36,266 nucleotides of DNA, taken from a bacterium (GTDB taxonomy: Bacteria > Pseudomonadota > Alphaproteobacteria > SP197). Positions within the stretch are counted from its first letter, which is position 1. Every line of letters begins with the position of its first letter. A model generated the notes under the pieces. It was not told the DNA's origin. It made no database searches and was given only the letters and a program-made list of their open reading frames with translations. The stretch lies in contig JAPPGE010000054.1 of NCBI GenBank assembly GCA_028821455.1, positions 1 through 36,266 of the forward strand, in the 5' to 3' direction. The position numbers and the translations under genes are program-made. This document shows, piece after piece, positions 8,004-17,276 of the stretch.

Positions 8004-8735
8004 CTACCGCGTCACCACAAGATGATAGCCGAAGTCAAGGGATTCCCTGTGTAGAATCCGGGAGTAGCGGCGTACCCACGCACCGCTCCGCAGATCGCTT
8101 TCCAGTCGCCGCAGTGGTTCGGCAATGTCCCCGATCTTCCAGAATGACGAGATCGAACGGCGAACGTCCGGGTCGAGATAGGCGGCGGGCCGCCGCCAGT
8201 AGGCGCAGAGCACGCCGTCGATGCAGTCATGGGGAATGGGAACCGCGATCCGTTCGACCGGTCCGAGCGCGGCCTCGAAGTCGTCCATGGCAGGCATGTG
8301 CTGACTGTCCAGGTTTGCCAGGGATGGCAGGTAGTCGAGCAACCAGAAGTTCGACATCAGGGGATCGAAGGTCAGGACGACGATCCTGTCGCGCGTCACC
8401 CGTCGCATCTCCCGCAACCCCCTCAGGGCGTCGCCCCAGTGGTGCACGGTGAGGATGGCCATCGAGGCATCGAAAGCCCCGTCCCCGAACGGCAGGTCTT
8501 CGGCATGGGCCTGAACGGCCACCGCGGCGTCATGCGGCCGTTGCCGGATCATGGCGGCGGACGGCTCCACGGCGGTCACCTCGAGGTCAGACGGTTCGTA
8601 GGAGCCGGTGCCCGCACCCACATTCACAACGCTGTGCGCCTCGCCAAGATGGGCATGGATGGATGCGGCGATCCTCGGATCCGTGCGGCGCAGGCGGCGA
8701 TAGCCAACTCCAATCGTGTCGTAGAGTGCGCTCAC
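8004..8735 (-). CDS. SAM-dependent methyltransferase, class I
   Basis: The protein has 243 residues from GTG 8735. Motif I is VVNVGAGTGSYE (residues 37-48), followed by the acidic VTAVEPS (motif II), DLPFGDGAFD and the HHW segment of the UbiE/Methyltransf_11 family. The frame is open to 8816, but the extra 27 residues are basic and unlike the family. GTG 8735 has GGAG five bases upstream and begins with the usual YDTIGVGYRRLRRTDPRI. The protein is cytoplasmic and its substrate is not identifiable. It lies downstream of the HAD and L33 genes on the same strand with 138 bases between, so it may have its own promoter. Confidence 0.85.
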   Translation of the reverse strand: MSALYDTIGVGYRRLRRTDPRIAASIHAHLGEAHSVVNVGAGTGSYEPSDLEVTAVEPSAAMIRQRPHDAAVAVQAHAEDLPFGDGAFDASMAILTVHHWGDALRGLREMRRVTRDRIVVLTFDPLMSNFWLLDYLPSLANLDSQHMPAMDDFEAALGPVERIAVPIPHDCIDGVLCAYWRRPAAYLDPDVRRSISSFWKIGDIAEPLRRLESDLRSGAWVRRYSRILHRESLDFGYHLVVTR

Positions 8736-8873
8736 GGGAACTCCAGGGCGATCACGGACGCCGGTTCGCCACCATCGTCGTGCCCGCGTGAGCAGAATCA
8801 GCTGACGGATGCGCATGTGGCAGGCATGAGGTGATCACTCTCTTCATCGACACCGCCAGGAAGAGGGAAGGAA

Positions 8874-9521
8874 TCACGAGGGGCTCACGCCCAGACAACC
8901 CTCGATGTAGGAGCAGATGCCGGGCCAGTCGCGGGCATGGTGATGACAGTTCGTCGCGGGCCCGAGGAGGTCCGCCAACCGCCGGTTGGCCACATAGTGG
9001 ATACGGATGACGTCTCCGGCGAGGCTGGCGACATCCCGGTGATGTTCGGGAATGTCATCGACAAAGAAGACGGGACCGCACGTGCGTGAGGCAAGGTGTG
9101 CGACAGCCGGCGCCTTGGAGCCGCGGTTGGCGATGACAGGGTAGGGCATGCCCTGGCTCTTGAGGGCATGAGCCCGCGCGTCGCGGAACTCGGGCCAGAT
9201 ATTGCTGAGAACAACGATCTGCAGGTGGCGGCCCAGATGCTGCAGGGTTTCCGCTGCCCCGTCGACGGCGGCAATCGACCGGGTGTGGTTTTCGAAGAAG
9301 GAATAGATGAGCGACCTGACAGCCGACGTCTCCACGGCCTCGCCCGTACGATCGTCGATGATGTTGCCGTTGAGCCGGAAGGACGCCCACGAGAAGCTCA
9401 GACCGCGATCGTTGAGGAAGTGCTCGAAACCTTCCATGAAGGCAAAGAGCACCTCATCGGCATCACTGATGAGAAGGGGGCGGCTGGAATCGATACCGAG
9501 AGCGTTCAGCTCATCCTGCAT
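8874..9521 (-). CDS. HAD-superfamily hydrolase
   Basis: This 215-residue protein has the four HAD motifs in order: DADEV (nucleophile D20 and acid/base D22, DxDxV form), VVLSNIW (motif II serine), the lysine in NRGSKAPAV (motif III) and FFVDDIPEHH (motif IV). Residues 24-90 form a helical cap. It probably hydrolyses a small phosphate ester; the substrate is unknown. ATG 9521 was chosen, and a TTG three codons upstream is possible. It begins 24 bases after the rpmG stop and is probably co-transcribed with it. Confidence 0.8.
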   Translation of the reverse strand: MQDELNALGIDSSRPLLISDADEVLFAFMEGFEHFLNDRGLSFSWASFRLNGNIIDDRTGEAVETSAVRSLIYSFFENHTRSIAAVDGAAETLQHLGRHLQIVVLSNIWPEFRDARAHALKSQGMPYPVIANRGSKAPAVAHLASRTCGPVFFVDDIPEHHRDVASLAGDVIRIHYVANRRLADLLGPATNCHHHARDWPGICSYIEGCLGVSPS

Positions 9522-9545
9522 CCGCGTCAAGAAGTGGAACCGGGC

Positions 9546-9713
9546 CTATTTCAGCCGGGCTTCCTTGAACACCACGTGTTTGCGCGCCACGGGATCGTAC
9601 TTGCGGAAGGAGAGTTTCTCCGTCTGCGTGCGCGGGTTCTTCTTGGTCACATAGTAGTAGCCCGTGTCGGCTGTGCTCTCGAGTTTCACGAGAATGGTGG
9701 TCGGCTTGGCCAT
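9546..9713 (-). CDS. rpmG: 50S ribosomal protein L33
   Basis: This 55-residue protein begins [18 protein letters not shown] and continues with [20 protein letters not shown] and a C-terminal [10 protein letters not shown], the full length of bacterial L33. It has no cysteine, so it is the zinc-free form usual in alphaproteobacteria, and a component of the large ribosomal subunit near the E site. It stands apart from other ribosomal genes, which is common for rpmG in this class, and leads the HAD gene. A promoter-like pair lies 29-58 bases upstream. Confidence 0.97.
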   Translation of the reverse strand: MAKPTTILVKLESTADTGYYYVTKKNPRTQTEKLSFRKYDPVARKHVVFKEARLK

Positions 9714-9741
9714 GGTTCACCCGCTCCGGCAAGTCGACGGG

Positions 9742-9771
9742 ACACTAGGGAAGAGCCGTCCGTCATGTCAA
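9742..9771 (-). promoter_or_regulatory. Candidate rpmG promoter
   Basis: On the minus strand TTGACA (9771-9766) is followed after 18 bases by TAGTGT (9747-9742). A transcript would start about 20-25 bases before the rpmG ATG at 9713. The -35 box is perfect and the -10 box moderate. The remainder of the 209-base gap to 9922 shows nothing else. Confidence 0.5.
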
Positions 9772-9922
9772 GTTTCCGAACGTTCCGTCATCGGGAGGCG
9801 CATGATGAAGCCACCGACGTGGTCCAGTCACCGGAAACCGGCTCGAATCTGCTGGCCTCAGTTCGCAGATGCCCATCGCCCGGGGCGCGACGGAGGTTGA
9901 TCGGGAGTGGAGTGACTGTCGT

Positions 9923-11629
9923 TCAATCCCAATGAAGAGGCAGGTGAAGATCAGTTGTTCTCACACCCCTGCCTGCGGCTGTCGCTTCGGGAAGGGGGAC
10001 GTCGGACGGTGGCAGCGGTGCGCGTCCGAGAATCATGTCGGCCGCCCTTTCCCCGATCATGATGGAAGTGGCATTGGTGTTGGCGTTGACGATGGTCGGC
10101 ATGACGGAGGCGTCGACCACGCGCAAGCCCTCGATGCCGTGAACCTTCAGTGCCGGATCGACCACGGCCCTGGAGTCGCTGCCCATCCGGCAGGTTCCCG
10201 CCAGGTGAAAGTCGCCGGCCACGTTGTCGCGGAGATAGGCCTCGATGTCGCCTTGGGAGCGGACATCCGGGCCGGGATCGACTTCCTGCGGACCATGGGC
10301 CTGGTGGGCGGGTCGGGAAACGATGTCGCGGCTGATGTCGAGGGACCGCTTCATGCGCTCGAGGTCCGCGTCCGTCGAAAGGAAGTTCGAGGCGATGCGG
10401 GGAGGATCGTCCGGTCGGGAGCTGCGCAGCCGGACCCAGCCTCGGCCGTCGACACGCGTCGGGCCCAGGCAGTAGGTGAAGCCATGGCTCCCGGGCAGGA
10501 CCTCGCCCTCGTGGGTGAGAAGGACGGGCAGAAACTGGATGAGCATGTCGGGGTGGGAGAGCGAGGACTCCGTCCGCAGCCAAGCGCAGGTCTCGACGTT
10601 GTTGGTGGCGCCGGGCCCGGTGTGCGTCGCCAGCCATCGAAGACCGGTGTAGGCCATCATGTGCGCCCTCATGTAGCGGCTCATGGAGACAGGTTGGTCG
10701 ACCCGGCATTTCATATAGATGATCGGATGATCCTGAAGGTTCTCTCCGACACCCGGAAGGTCGACCCTGACATCGATGCCATGGTGGCGCAGTTCGTCGG
10801 CCGGTCCGATGCCCGAGAGCTTGAGCAGGTGGGGAGAGCCGACTGCGCCGCCGGCAAGGATGACCTCCCGGGCGGCCCGAACGGTTTCGCTGGAGCCGCC
10901 GTTCCTGCGCAGGGTGATACCCGAGGCGCGGTTGCCCTCGATCGTGACGGCGGTGGCCAGGGCGCCGGTCTCGACGGCGAGATTGGGGCGATGCCGGTTG
11001 GGACGGATGTAGGCCTCGGCAGTCGACGCGCGGACACCTTTGCGGACATTCATCTGGAAGGCGCCGAAACCCTCCTGGAGTTCACCGTTGATGTCTTCTG
11101 AAAAAGGGTAGCCCGCCTCGATGCCCGCCTCGATGAAGGCCCGATAGAGATCGCTGGGCCAGGCGCCCTTGATGACATGCACCGGCCCGGAACCGCCGCG
11201 CCAGCGGTTCTCGCCGCCCTGCCAGGTTTCAAGGCGCCTGAAGTAGGGCAGGACCTCGCGCCACGACCAGCCTGTGGCGCCTTCCTCGACCCAGCGCTCG
11301 AAATCGAGGGCGTGGCCGCGGATGAAGCACATGCCGTTGATGGAGGATGACCCGCCCAGCACCCGGCCCCTTGGCTGGATGATGGAACGGTTGTTGAGCT
11401 GTGGCTCCGCTTCGCCCTCGAACATCCAGTTGAATCGGGGATTCTGCCAGGTACTGCCGAACGCGGCGGGCATCCCCACACGCCAGTGGTCGAACGGCGT
11501 ACCCCGCGCCGGACCGGCTTCGAGAAGAAGAACCCGGATGGAAGGGTCCTCCGTCAGCCGGGCTGCCAGGGCGCATCCGGCGCTTCCCGCGCCCATGATG
11601 ACATAGTCGTACTCCCGCCCGTCGGTCAT
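9923..11629 (-). CDS. GMC-family FAD oxidoreductase (choline dehydrogenase-like)
   Basis: The protein has 568 residues. The FAD-binding GAGSAG is at residues 13-18 with the ribose-binding LLLEAGP after it. The GMC signatures are PRGRVLGGSSSINGMCF (about 86-102) and GAVGSPHLLKLSGIGP. The catalytic histidine is H475 in DFHLAGTCRMG, with an asparagine-rich NANTNAT (515-521) in the position of the second His/Asn. It oxidises an alcohol group using FAD; the substrate is not choline by necessity. ATG 11629 has GGGAG upstream. It follows the IlvD/Edd dehydratase by 51 bases and is the last gene of the IclR operon, so it probably oxidises a sugar, cyclitol or intermediate. No signal peptide is seen. 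Confidence 0.9.
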   Translation of the reverse strand: MTDGREYDYVIMGAGSAGCALAARLTEDPSIRVLLLEAGPARGTPFDHWRVGMPAAFGSTWQNPRFNWMFEGEAEPQLNNRSIIQPRGRVLGGSSSINGMCFIRGHALDFERWVEEGATGWSWREVLPYFRRLETWQGGENRWRGGSGPVHVIKGAWPSDLYRAFIEAGIEAGYPFSEDINGELQEGFGAFQMNVRKGVRASTAEAYIRPNRHRPNLAVETGALATAVTIEGNRASGITLRRNGGSSETVRAAREVILAGGAVGSPHLLKLSGIGPADELRHHGIDVRVDLPGVGENLQDHPIIYMKCRVDQPVSMSRYMRAHMMAYTGLRWLATHTGPGATNNVETCAWLRTESSLSHPDMLIQFLPVLLTHEGEVLPGSHGFTYCLGPTRVDGRGWVRLRSSRPDDPPRIASNFLSTDADLERMKRSLDISRDIVSRPAHQAHGPQEVDPGPDVRSQGDIEAYLRDNVAGDFHLAGTCRMGSDSRAVVDPALKVHGIEGLRVVDASVMPTIVNANTNATSIMIGERAADMILGRAPLPPSDVPLPEATAAGRGVRTTDLHLPLHWD

Positions 11630-11680
11630 GGCGCGTTGTCTCCCCCAGCCATTGCTGCAAGCCCGGAGGATAGGGGTTCT

Positions 11681-13441
11681 TCACGGTGAATCGCCATCAG
11701 TCGCCGGCCTCCTTCCGACATGCTCCCCGGAGCCGGCCGACACGGGTCTCAGGAAGTCGAGGTCGCAACCCTTCGTCCAGGGCAACACGCTCGCCGAATG
11801 AAGCGAGCGGTACCCGCGCGGGTGGGCGACGCCGGGCTTCCGCCAGGCGCGGCGCCGGCGTTCCAGCTCGTCGTTGCTGACCAGGAGGTCGATGGTGCCG
11901 GACGAGACGGAAAGCCGGATCCGGTCGCCGCTTTTCACCAGGGCCAAAGGGCCTCCAAGATGGGATTCAGGCACCACGTGAAGAACGATGGTGCCGAAGG
12001 CCGTGCCCGACATCCGGGCATCCGAGATGCGCACCATGTCGGTGACGCCCTCGGCGGCGAGCTTTCGCGGAATGGGAAGATAGCCGGCTTCTGGCATGCC
12101 CGAGGGGCTTGCCGGGCCTGCATTCTGCAGGACGAGAACATCGTCCGCGCGGACGTCGAGATCGGGACTGTCTATCCTCGTCGCGAGATCCTCGAGGGAG
12201 GAAAAGACCACCGCACGGCCCTCGCTCTCGAGAAGACGGGGTGTCGCGGCCGCCCGCTTGAGGAGGGCGCCGTCGGGCGCCAGGGATCCGTGAAGAATGA
12301 CCAGTCCCCCCTGGTGATCCACGGGATCGTCGGCCTTGCGGATGACGCGGTGATCGATCGGGTCCGCGAGGGGATCCTCGAGCCGCGTTGAGAGCATGCG
12401 TCCCGTGATATCGATGCAGCCTCCCTCGAGGCCGTCAGCAATCCCGCGCAGCACGCCGTCCAGGCCACCGGCGGCATGAAAATCCTCCATGTAGCCCTCG
12501 CCGACAGGCTTGAGGTCGACGGTCACGGGCGTCGCGCGCGCCAGGTCATTGAAACGGCCGGGATCGAAGTCGATGCCGGCACGCCCGGCGATGGCGGCAA
12601 GGTGGATGACGGCATTCGTTGAACCGGAGACGGCCAGCAGGACCTGGAAGGCGTTGTCGACCGACCGGGGCGTGATGAGCGTCGAGGGAGTGGGGCCGCC
12701 TTCAGTCGCCATGCTCACGGCAAGGGCGCCCGTCTCTTCGGCGGCCCGAAGACGATCGGCGTGAACCGCGGGTATCGCTGCCGTCCCCGAAAGCACGAAC
12801 CCCAGGGTTTCCGCAACAAGAGCCATGCTTGACGCAGTTCCCATGACCGCGCAGGTTCCCGTGGTCACCGCGAGCCGGCCCTCGACCTGTTCGATCTCTT
12901 CGCGCTCGATCCTGCCGGCGCGATACCGTGCCCAGAACCGTCGGCAGTCGGTGCAGGCGCCCAGGCGTTCGCCCCTGTGGCGTCCGGTCATCATCGGACC
13001 GGCCACCACCAGGGCGGCGGGCTTGTCAGCCGACGCGGCGCCCATCAGGAGGGCAGGGACGGTCTTGTCGCATCCTCCCAGTAGAACGACACTGTCCATC
13101 GGCTGGGCGCGAATCATCTCTTCCACGGCCATGGCCATCAGATTGCGGTAGACCATCGAGGTGGGATGGAGGAACGCCTCCCCCAGAGAGATCACAGGAA
13201 ACGGCACCGGCAGACCACCGGCGGCGGTCACGCCCCTGGCGACGGCTTCGACCATGTCGCCAAAATGCCTGTGGCAGGGGTTGAAGCCGCTTTCGGTGTG
13301 ACAGATGCCGACTACCGGACGGTCCAGCGATCGGCTGGTGAGGCCCGTGGACCGGGCGAAGGAACGGCGCAGAAACCGCGCAAACTCCTTATCGCCGTAG
13401 TCGGTAAGCCCGCCGTCCAGTCCTCTCGCCTTGCTCTTCAT
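11681..13441 (-). CDS. IlvD/Edd-family dehydratase (sugar-acid dehydratase type)
   Basis: This 586-residue Fe-S dehydratase removes water from a polyhydroxy substrate to give a 2-keto-3-deoxy product. Cysteines C56 (NPCHRH), C124 (GGCDKTVPA) and C197 (TGTCAVMGTASSM) have the spacing of the arabinonate/xylonate dehydratase branch with its [2Fe-2S] cluster. C163/C166 (GACTDC) are extra. The late segment ISDARMSGTAFGTIVLHV carries the catalytic serine region. ATG 13441 is two bases after the stop of the TPP gene, so the two are coupled. Because an operon partner is IolD-like, the substrate could be a keto-cyclitol instead of a linear aldonic acid. A biosynthetic IlvD role is unlikely in this context. 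Confidence 0.9.
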   Translation of the reverse strand: MKSKARGLDGGLTDYGDKEFARFLRRSFARSTGLTSRSLDRPVVGICHTESGFNPCHRHFGDMVEAVARGVTAAGGLPVPFPVISLGEAFLHPTSMVYRNLMAMAVEEMIRAQPMDSVVLLGGCDKTVPALLMGAASADKPAALVVAGPMMTGRHRGERLGACTDCRRFWARYRAGRIEREEIEQVEGRLAVTTGTCAVMGTASSMALVAETLGFVLSGTAAIPAVHADRLRAAEETGALAVSMATEGGPTPSTLITPRSVDNAFQVLLAVSGSTNAVIHLAAIAGRAGIDFDPGRFNDLARATPVTVDLKPVGEGYMEDFHAAGGLDGVLRGIADGLEGGCIDITGRMLSTRLEDPLADPIDHRVIRKADDPVDHQGGLVILHGSLAPDGALLKRAAATPRLLESEGRAVVFSSLEDLATRIDSPDLDVRADDVLVLQNAGPASPSGMPEAGYLPIPRKLAAEGVTDMVRISDARMSGTAFGTIVLHVVPESHLGGPLALVKSGDRIRLSVSSGTIDLLVSNDELERRRRAWRKPGVAHPRGYRSLHSASVLPWTKGCDLDFLRPVSAGSGEHVGRRPATDGDSP

Positions 13442-13443
13442 CG

Positions 13444-15303
13444 TCAGATCAGGGTGCCGGTCCAGGCTTTCTCGACGTCTTCGCACCAGTTGCCCACGTT
13501 CCACGCACCCCATGCTCCAAGTCCCCCGAGGGGATTGCTGCCATAGTAGACGGGAACGTGAACGACGCTGAGCCCCGGCCAGGCATGAGCCTCATGAAGT
13601 GCGTCCCGGAGATTCCCGGCGTTCCGGCCGCCATGAAGGGCCTTCACGCCGCCGACTGCGGACGCAAGGCCGACAAGGTCCACGCTAACGTCATCGGCAG
13701 TGCGGTAGTCCCAGCCGTACTGGGCCTCCTGCAACTGGCTGATGGCGCCCATGCGGCGATTGTCGAGAATCAGGATGGTGCCGTGGACGCCATGTTCGAC
13801 ACCATCGACGAGGATCTGGGGATTCATCATGAAGGACCCGTCGCCGGTGATGGCGATGGCGTAGCGTCCCTGATCAGCAAGCCCTCCGGCGAGCAGCGCG
13901 GAAACGGCGAATCCCATGTAAGACGAACCGGACTCCGTGTAACTCTCGCCCACCTTCTCGTCCTCGACCACCTGGAAGCCGTTCGCCTGCACGTCGCCGG
14001 CATCGAAGAACTTGATGGCATCGATCTGCCGGGCGAACCGGTCGGCGATCCGGATGGCCTGGGGCTGGGTGAGAACGGGCTGCTTCCAGGCGCTGTCAAG
14101 GAGCGGTCCGCATGAGTAGCGTTCCTCCCGGAATGTCCGCCACTCGGCCTTCCTTTCCGCGCAGGCTCTCAGCCACTCGGACTCTCCAGGCCCGGGGGCG
14201 AGGCACCCAGCGAGCCGGTCCATCACCGTTGCCGCATCTCCCGGAAGGGCCAGGGTGTTGTTGTAGTGGAGAACGTCGACGGGATCGGCGTTGATGTTGA
14301 TGACCCGGCGAACCCCGGGCCAGCCGATGCCGGAACAGTCGCTCTGGCAGACGGCGCGGCTTGCGACAAAGATCGCGAGGTCCGCATTCGCCATGGCGAA
14401 GTTGCCGCTGATCGATCCCTTGGAACCCCCGACATGCATGTTGAGCGGGTGGTTCTCCGGCATGACTCCGGTCGAGCCCGGGGAAAGGACGACCGCCGCT
14501 CCGGCCGCCTCTGCGAGGCGCCGGAGTGCGTCGCTGGCGCCGCGGGTGCCGCCGCCGGCCTTGATGGCAACGCGCCTGGCGTTCCTGATCATGCCCGCCG
14601 CTTCCTCGACAAGGGAGTCGTCGGCGGGCGCCTGGGGCACGACCCGGGGCCGCCTTGGCAGGGCGTCGGGACGCACGGCCACCGTGGCAGGCTGCGTGTT
14701 GAGCGGCAGGTTGAGGTAGAACGGTCCGGCCTTCCAAGGGTGAAAGACCGTCGCTGCTCCCCGCCGCAGCGCATCGCGCAGCGCGCCCGGCGTATGCAGC
14801 GTGTAGGAAGCGCCCATCAGTGCCGTAATGCGCCCGAAGAGTCCCTGTTCGGGCTTCGGCACCTGTTGCATGTTGTACCCTTCACCGCGGGTCGTTTCGT
14901 CACCATAGATGTGGTAGAGCCCGACGCCATTGGATGCGGCGGCAAGGGAACCGGCCATCGCCTGGAAGGCGCCCGGACCGATCGACGTCACCACGGCGGC
15001 AGTCTCGCCGTAGACCCAGCGCAGCGCCGTGCCCGCATGGGACATTTCGACCTCGTTGCGGAACTGGTATCCGCGGACCAGCCCGGCCTCCTCATAGACC
15101 CTGAGTGTCTCCGCGAGCTCCGTCGAACCATGTCCGAGGATCATCAGGTACTTGGTGACGCCCTGCCGCATCAGCCCCAGCACAAGTGCTTCGGTGAGCG
15201 GCAGGGTCACGGGCTCCGAGAGATGGCCGGCACCGATGGCCTCCTCCAGTCCGCCAAGGGACGCCAGCCACGCTGCACGCCCGCTCCTGGTGTCGGGGAC
15301 CAT
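13444..15303 (-). CDS. TPP-dependent enzyme, IolD-like (acetolactate synthase superfamily)
   Basis: The 619-residue protein has the three-domain layout of the acetohydroxyacid synthase superfamily. The N-terminal Pyr domain has GHGSTEL and FRNEVEMSHA with catalytic Glu84; the C-terminal PP domain has the TPP/Mg motif GDGS (487-490) to LDN (N515). Two features recall IolD, the trihydroxycyclohexanedione hydrolase of inositol catabolism: NExxMxHA in place of the ALS sequence, and a C-terminal tail with aromatic WGAWNVG. IolD cleaves a ring C-C bond by hydrolysis. It is diverged, so it may act on another cyclic or linear diketone. ATG 15303 was chosen for a GGA upstream and no overlap; ATG 15318 would overlap the Gfo/Idh stop. 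Confidence 0.85.
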   Translation of the reverse strand: MVPDTRSGRAAWLASLGGLEEAIGAGHLSEPVTLPLTEALVLGLMRQGVTKYLMILGHGSTELAETLRVYEEAGLVRGYQFRNEVEMSHAGTALRWVYGETAAVVTSIGPGAFQAMAGSLAAASNGVGLYHIYGDETTRGEGYNMQQVPKPEQGLFGRITALMGASYTLHTPGALRDALRRGAATVFHPWKAGPFYLNLPLNTQPATVAVRPDALPRRPRVVPQAPADDSLVEEAAGMIRNARRVAIKAGGGTRGASDALRRLAEAAGAAVVLSPGSTGVMPENHPLNMHVGGSKGSISGNFAMANADLAIFVASRAVCQSDCSGIGWPGVRRVININADPVDVLHYNNTLALPGDAATVMDRLAGCLAPGPGESEWLRACAERKAEWRTFREERYSCGPLLDSAWKQPVLTQPQAIRIADRFARQIDAIKFFDAGDVQANGFQVVEDEKVGESYTESGSSYMGFAVSALLAGGLADQGRYAIAITGDGSFMMNPQILVDGVEHGVHGTILILDNRRMGAISQLQEAQYGWDYRTADDVSVDLVGLASAVGGVKALHGGRNAGNLRDALHEAHAWPGLSVVHVPVYYGSNPLGGLGAWGAWNVGNWCEDVEKAWTGTLI

Positions 15304-15304
15304 G

Positions 15305-16381
15305 TCAGGTTTCCGCATGACGCACGACACGGCCGGTCCGTGCCGATTCTTCTGCCGCAAGGGCGATTCGCAGGACGCTTCTGGCGTTCCGGGCGGTGAG
15401 GACCGGAGCGCCGCCTTCCTCCAGGCTCTTGAGGAAGTGCCGGGTGGCGCGGGCGAAGCTGTCTTCCCATCGCGAGCAGGTCAGTTGAGAGGAGTCCAGT
15501 TCCCCGTTCCTGAAACACTGTACGGACGGCTGATTGCCTATGCTCCCGTGCCCCCTGTTGATCCAGATGACGCCACTGGTTCCGGTAATCTCGATCCGGT
15601 CGTCCTGGGGATACTGGCGCGTTTCGATCTCGAGGTCGGGGGAGTAGACGACTTCGAAACTGCCGATGCGCTGTTCATCGAAGCGCAGGGAGACAAGCGA
15701 CGGGGCATCCAGCAGGCTGCCGTCCCTGTGTCTGGTTTGGCCGATGAACGCATGGATCTCCTCGGGCTCACCCATGAAATGCCATGCCAGGGAAAACTTG
15801 TGGTGTCCGTCGTCGAAGATGAGCGGACCGCCTCCGGCAAGATCCGGTCTTTGCCGCCAGGCCGTGGCCTCCGGAGGAACCTCCCAGGCGCCCTTGCCCT
15901 TGCCGGGATTCGATTTCATGCGGATGGCCAGCGGCCTGCCTATGGCGCCGTCACCGACAAGGGCGTCGGCGACCATGACAGGCTCATCGAACAGGATGTT
16001 CTCGAACACCCGGACCGGGCGGTCGTGCGCCTCGGCCGCCTCCACCAGACGGTCGGCTTCTTCCATGGTGAGGCACATGGGTTTCTGGAGCGAGACGATC
16101 TTGCCGGCTTCGATCGCCGCGAGCGCCAGCGGACAATGAAGATGATGGGGCAGGAGAATCTCGACGAGATCCACGTCGTTGCGGGAAAGAAGGGCGTCTG
16201 GATCGTCCGTCACCATCGCGTCATCGAGACCCCAGGCACGCGCTCTCGACAACGCCCGCTCCACGTTCGTGTCGCACAGGGCCGTGATGCGGGCCGCCCT
16301 GTTGCCGAGATATCCGGCCGCATGAAGATCGGAAATCCGGCCCGTGCCGATGAAGCCGATTCGCACCGGTGTCCCGATCAT
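15305..16381 (-). CDS. Gfo/Idh/MocA-family NAD(P)-dependent dehydrogenase
   Basis: The 358-residue enzyme has an N-terminal Rossmann fold with IGFIGTGRISDLH (residues 8-20) and a C-terminal alpha/beta substrate domain. The usual EKP motif reads QKP (SLQKPMCLT, near residue 97-105); the catalytic lysine is kept. A later DDGHHKF supplies the Asp/His pair. The family oxidises sugars and inositols at a ring hydroxyl. Its start overlaps the iclR stop by four bases (16378-16381) and its stop is one base from the next start. It is therefore the first enzyme in the operon and a plausible first oxidation step for the substrate imported by the divergent ABC system. Confidence 0.9.
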   Translation of the reverse strand: MIGTPVRIGFIGTGRISDLHAAGYLGNRAARITALCDTNVERALSRARAWGLDDAMVTDDPDALLSRNDVDLVEILLPHHLHCPLALAAIEAGKIVSLQKPMCLTMEEADRLVEAAEAHDRPVRVFENILFDEPVMVADALVGDGAIGRPLAIRMKSNPGKGKGAWEVPPEATAWRQRPDLAGGGPLIFDDGHHKFSLAWHFMGEPEEIHAFIGQTRHRDGSLLDAPSLVSLRFDEQRIGSFEVVYSPDLEIETRQYPQDDRIEITGTSGVIWINRGHGSIGNQPSVQCFRNGELDSSQLTCSRWEDSFARATRHFLKSLEEGGAPVLTARNARSVLRIALAAEESARTGRVVRHAET

Positions 16382-17103
16382 GGCGCGTGGTCTTCGGGAA
16401 CGATGACGGTGGCTCTGACGAGCGCTCCGAATTCCTCCAGGCGCTTGTCGTCAATCCGTACCGATGGCCCGGATATGCCGAGAGCGGCGATCATGTCGCC
16501 GCGAATGTCGTAGACGGGACGGGCCACGCAACGAATGCCTTCGGCAAACTCCTCGTTGTCGATGGCAAAGCCACGGGCCCGCGTCGCCGCGACGTCCCGC
16601 GCCAGAAGATGACGTTCGACGATCGTGCGATCGGTGTACCTCGACAGGACAGGCGGAATGGCGGCCTTGCCGAAGGCGAGGAAAGCCTTGCCGAGCGCCG
16701 TGCAATGGAGCGGCGAAAGCGCTCCGATCGGATGGTCGACCTTCAGCGGCAACGTGGACTCCACCTTGTCGACGTACCAGACCCGGTGCTCGACGAGAAC
16801 CGCAAGGTGGGCGCACTCGCCCGTGGCAGCGACCAGGGATTCGAGTGCAGGACGGCACCGTTCCTTGCAGGCCACGACATCCGACAGGGTGTGCCGCCCT
16901 CCGCAACGGGCGGCCGGGGCATAGCGGCGCGTGCTGTCCTGGGTGGCCCAGCCAGCCGCCACGAGGGTCTTGAGAATATGGGAGGCGTTTGACTTGCGGA
17001 CACCCAGTTCGTCGGCGATATGCGTCAGGCGCAAGGGCTCGCCGGCCTCCCTGAGCAGGTCGAGGGTCCTGAGGCCCCGTGAAAGCGACTGCAAGACACG
17101 CAT
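16378..17103 (-). CDS. IclR-family transcriptional regulator
   Basis: This 241-residue regulator has an N-terminal winged helix-turn-helix (about residues 10-65: LSRGLRTLDLLREAG, LTHIADELGVRKSNASHILKTL) and a C-terminal IclR effector domain with GECAHLAVL, HCTALGKAFLAF and the ALGISGPSVRI end. ATG 17103 has GAGGAAA eight bases upstream; the frame is open to 17184, but the longer part lies in the regulatory region. It heads the catabolic operon and diverges from the ABC importer, so it is very probably the local pathway regulator acting on the 203-base region between. The effector is likely a pathway intermediate. Confidence 0.92.
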   Translation of the reverse strand: MRVLQSLSRGLRTLDLLREAGEPLRLTHIADELGVRKSNASHILKTLVAAGWATQDSTRRYAPAARCGGRHTLSDVVACKERCRPALESLVAATGECAHLAVLVEHRVWYVDKVESTLPLKVDHPIGALSPLHCTALGKAFLAFGKAAIPPVLSRYTDRTIVERHLLARDVAATRARGFAIDNEEFAEGIRCVARPVYDIRGDMIAALGISGPSVRIDDKRLEEFGALVRATVIVPEDHAP

Positions 17104-17155
17104 CGGGTGTTTCCTCGCGAGAGGGTGCCACATACTGCACAGAATGTTCGACACT

Positions 17156-17276
17156 GTTGTACAAAAGGACAATCTTGCCCACAAGATGCCCTTTGTTTAC
17201 AGCATTGGCAACACTTTTCGTTGACAACTCCGCAGAGCGGCGCATGCTGTCCCGGTATTGGTACTGAATGTACAAC
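17156..17276. repeat. Inverted copies of GTTGTACA flanking the divergent promoter region
   Basis: GTTGTACA at 17156-17163 (part of the palindrome TTGTACAA at 17157-17164) recurs as its complement TGTACAAC at 17269-17276. The pair lies about 50 bases before iclR and 30 bases before the ABC operon start respectively. They may be paired regulator sites, one per promoter. Confidence 0.4.
17172..17187. promoter_or_regulatory. Palindrome ATCTTG-CCCA-CAAGAT, candidate IclR operator
   Basis: Perfect six-base arms with a four-base spacer lie 69 bases before the iclR start and 120 bases before the ABC binding-protein start. The position between divergent units suits an IclR-type dimer site. A perfect TTGACA lies at 17221-17226 on the plus strand, but no good -10 follows it. 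Confidence 0.4.

Noticed and set aside
11681..13441. Assignment as biosynthetic ilvD
   Set aside because: The cysteine pattern and the catabolic operon with IclR, Gfo/Idh and importer fit a sugar-acid type dehydratase; no other valine/isoleucine genes are nearby.
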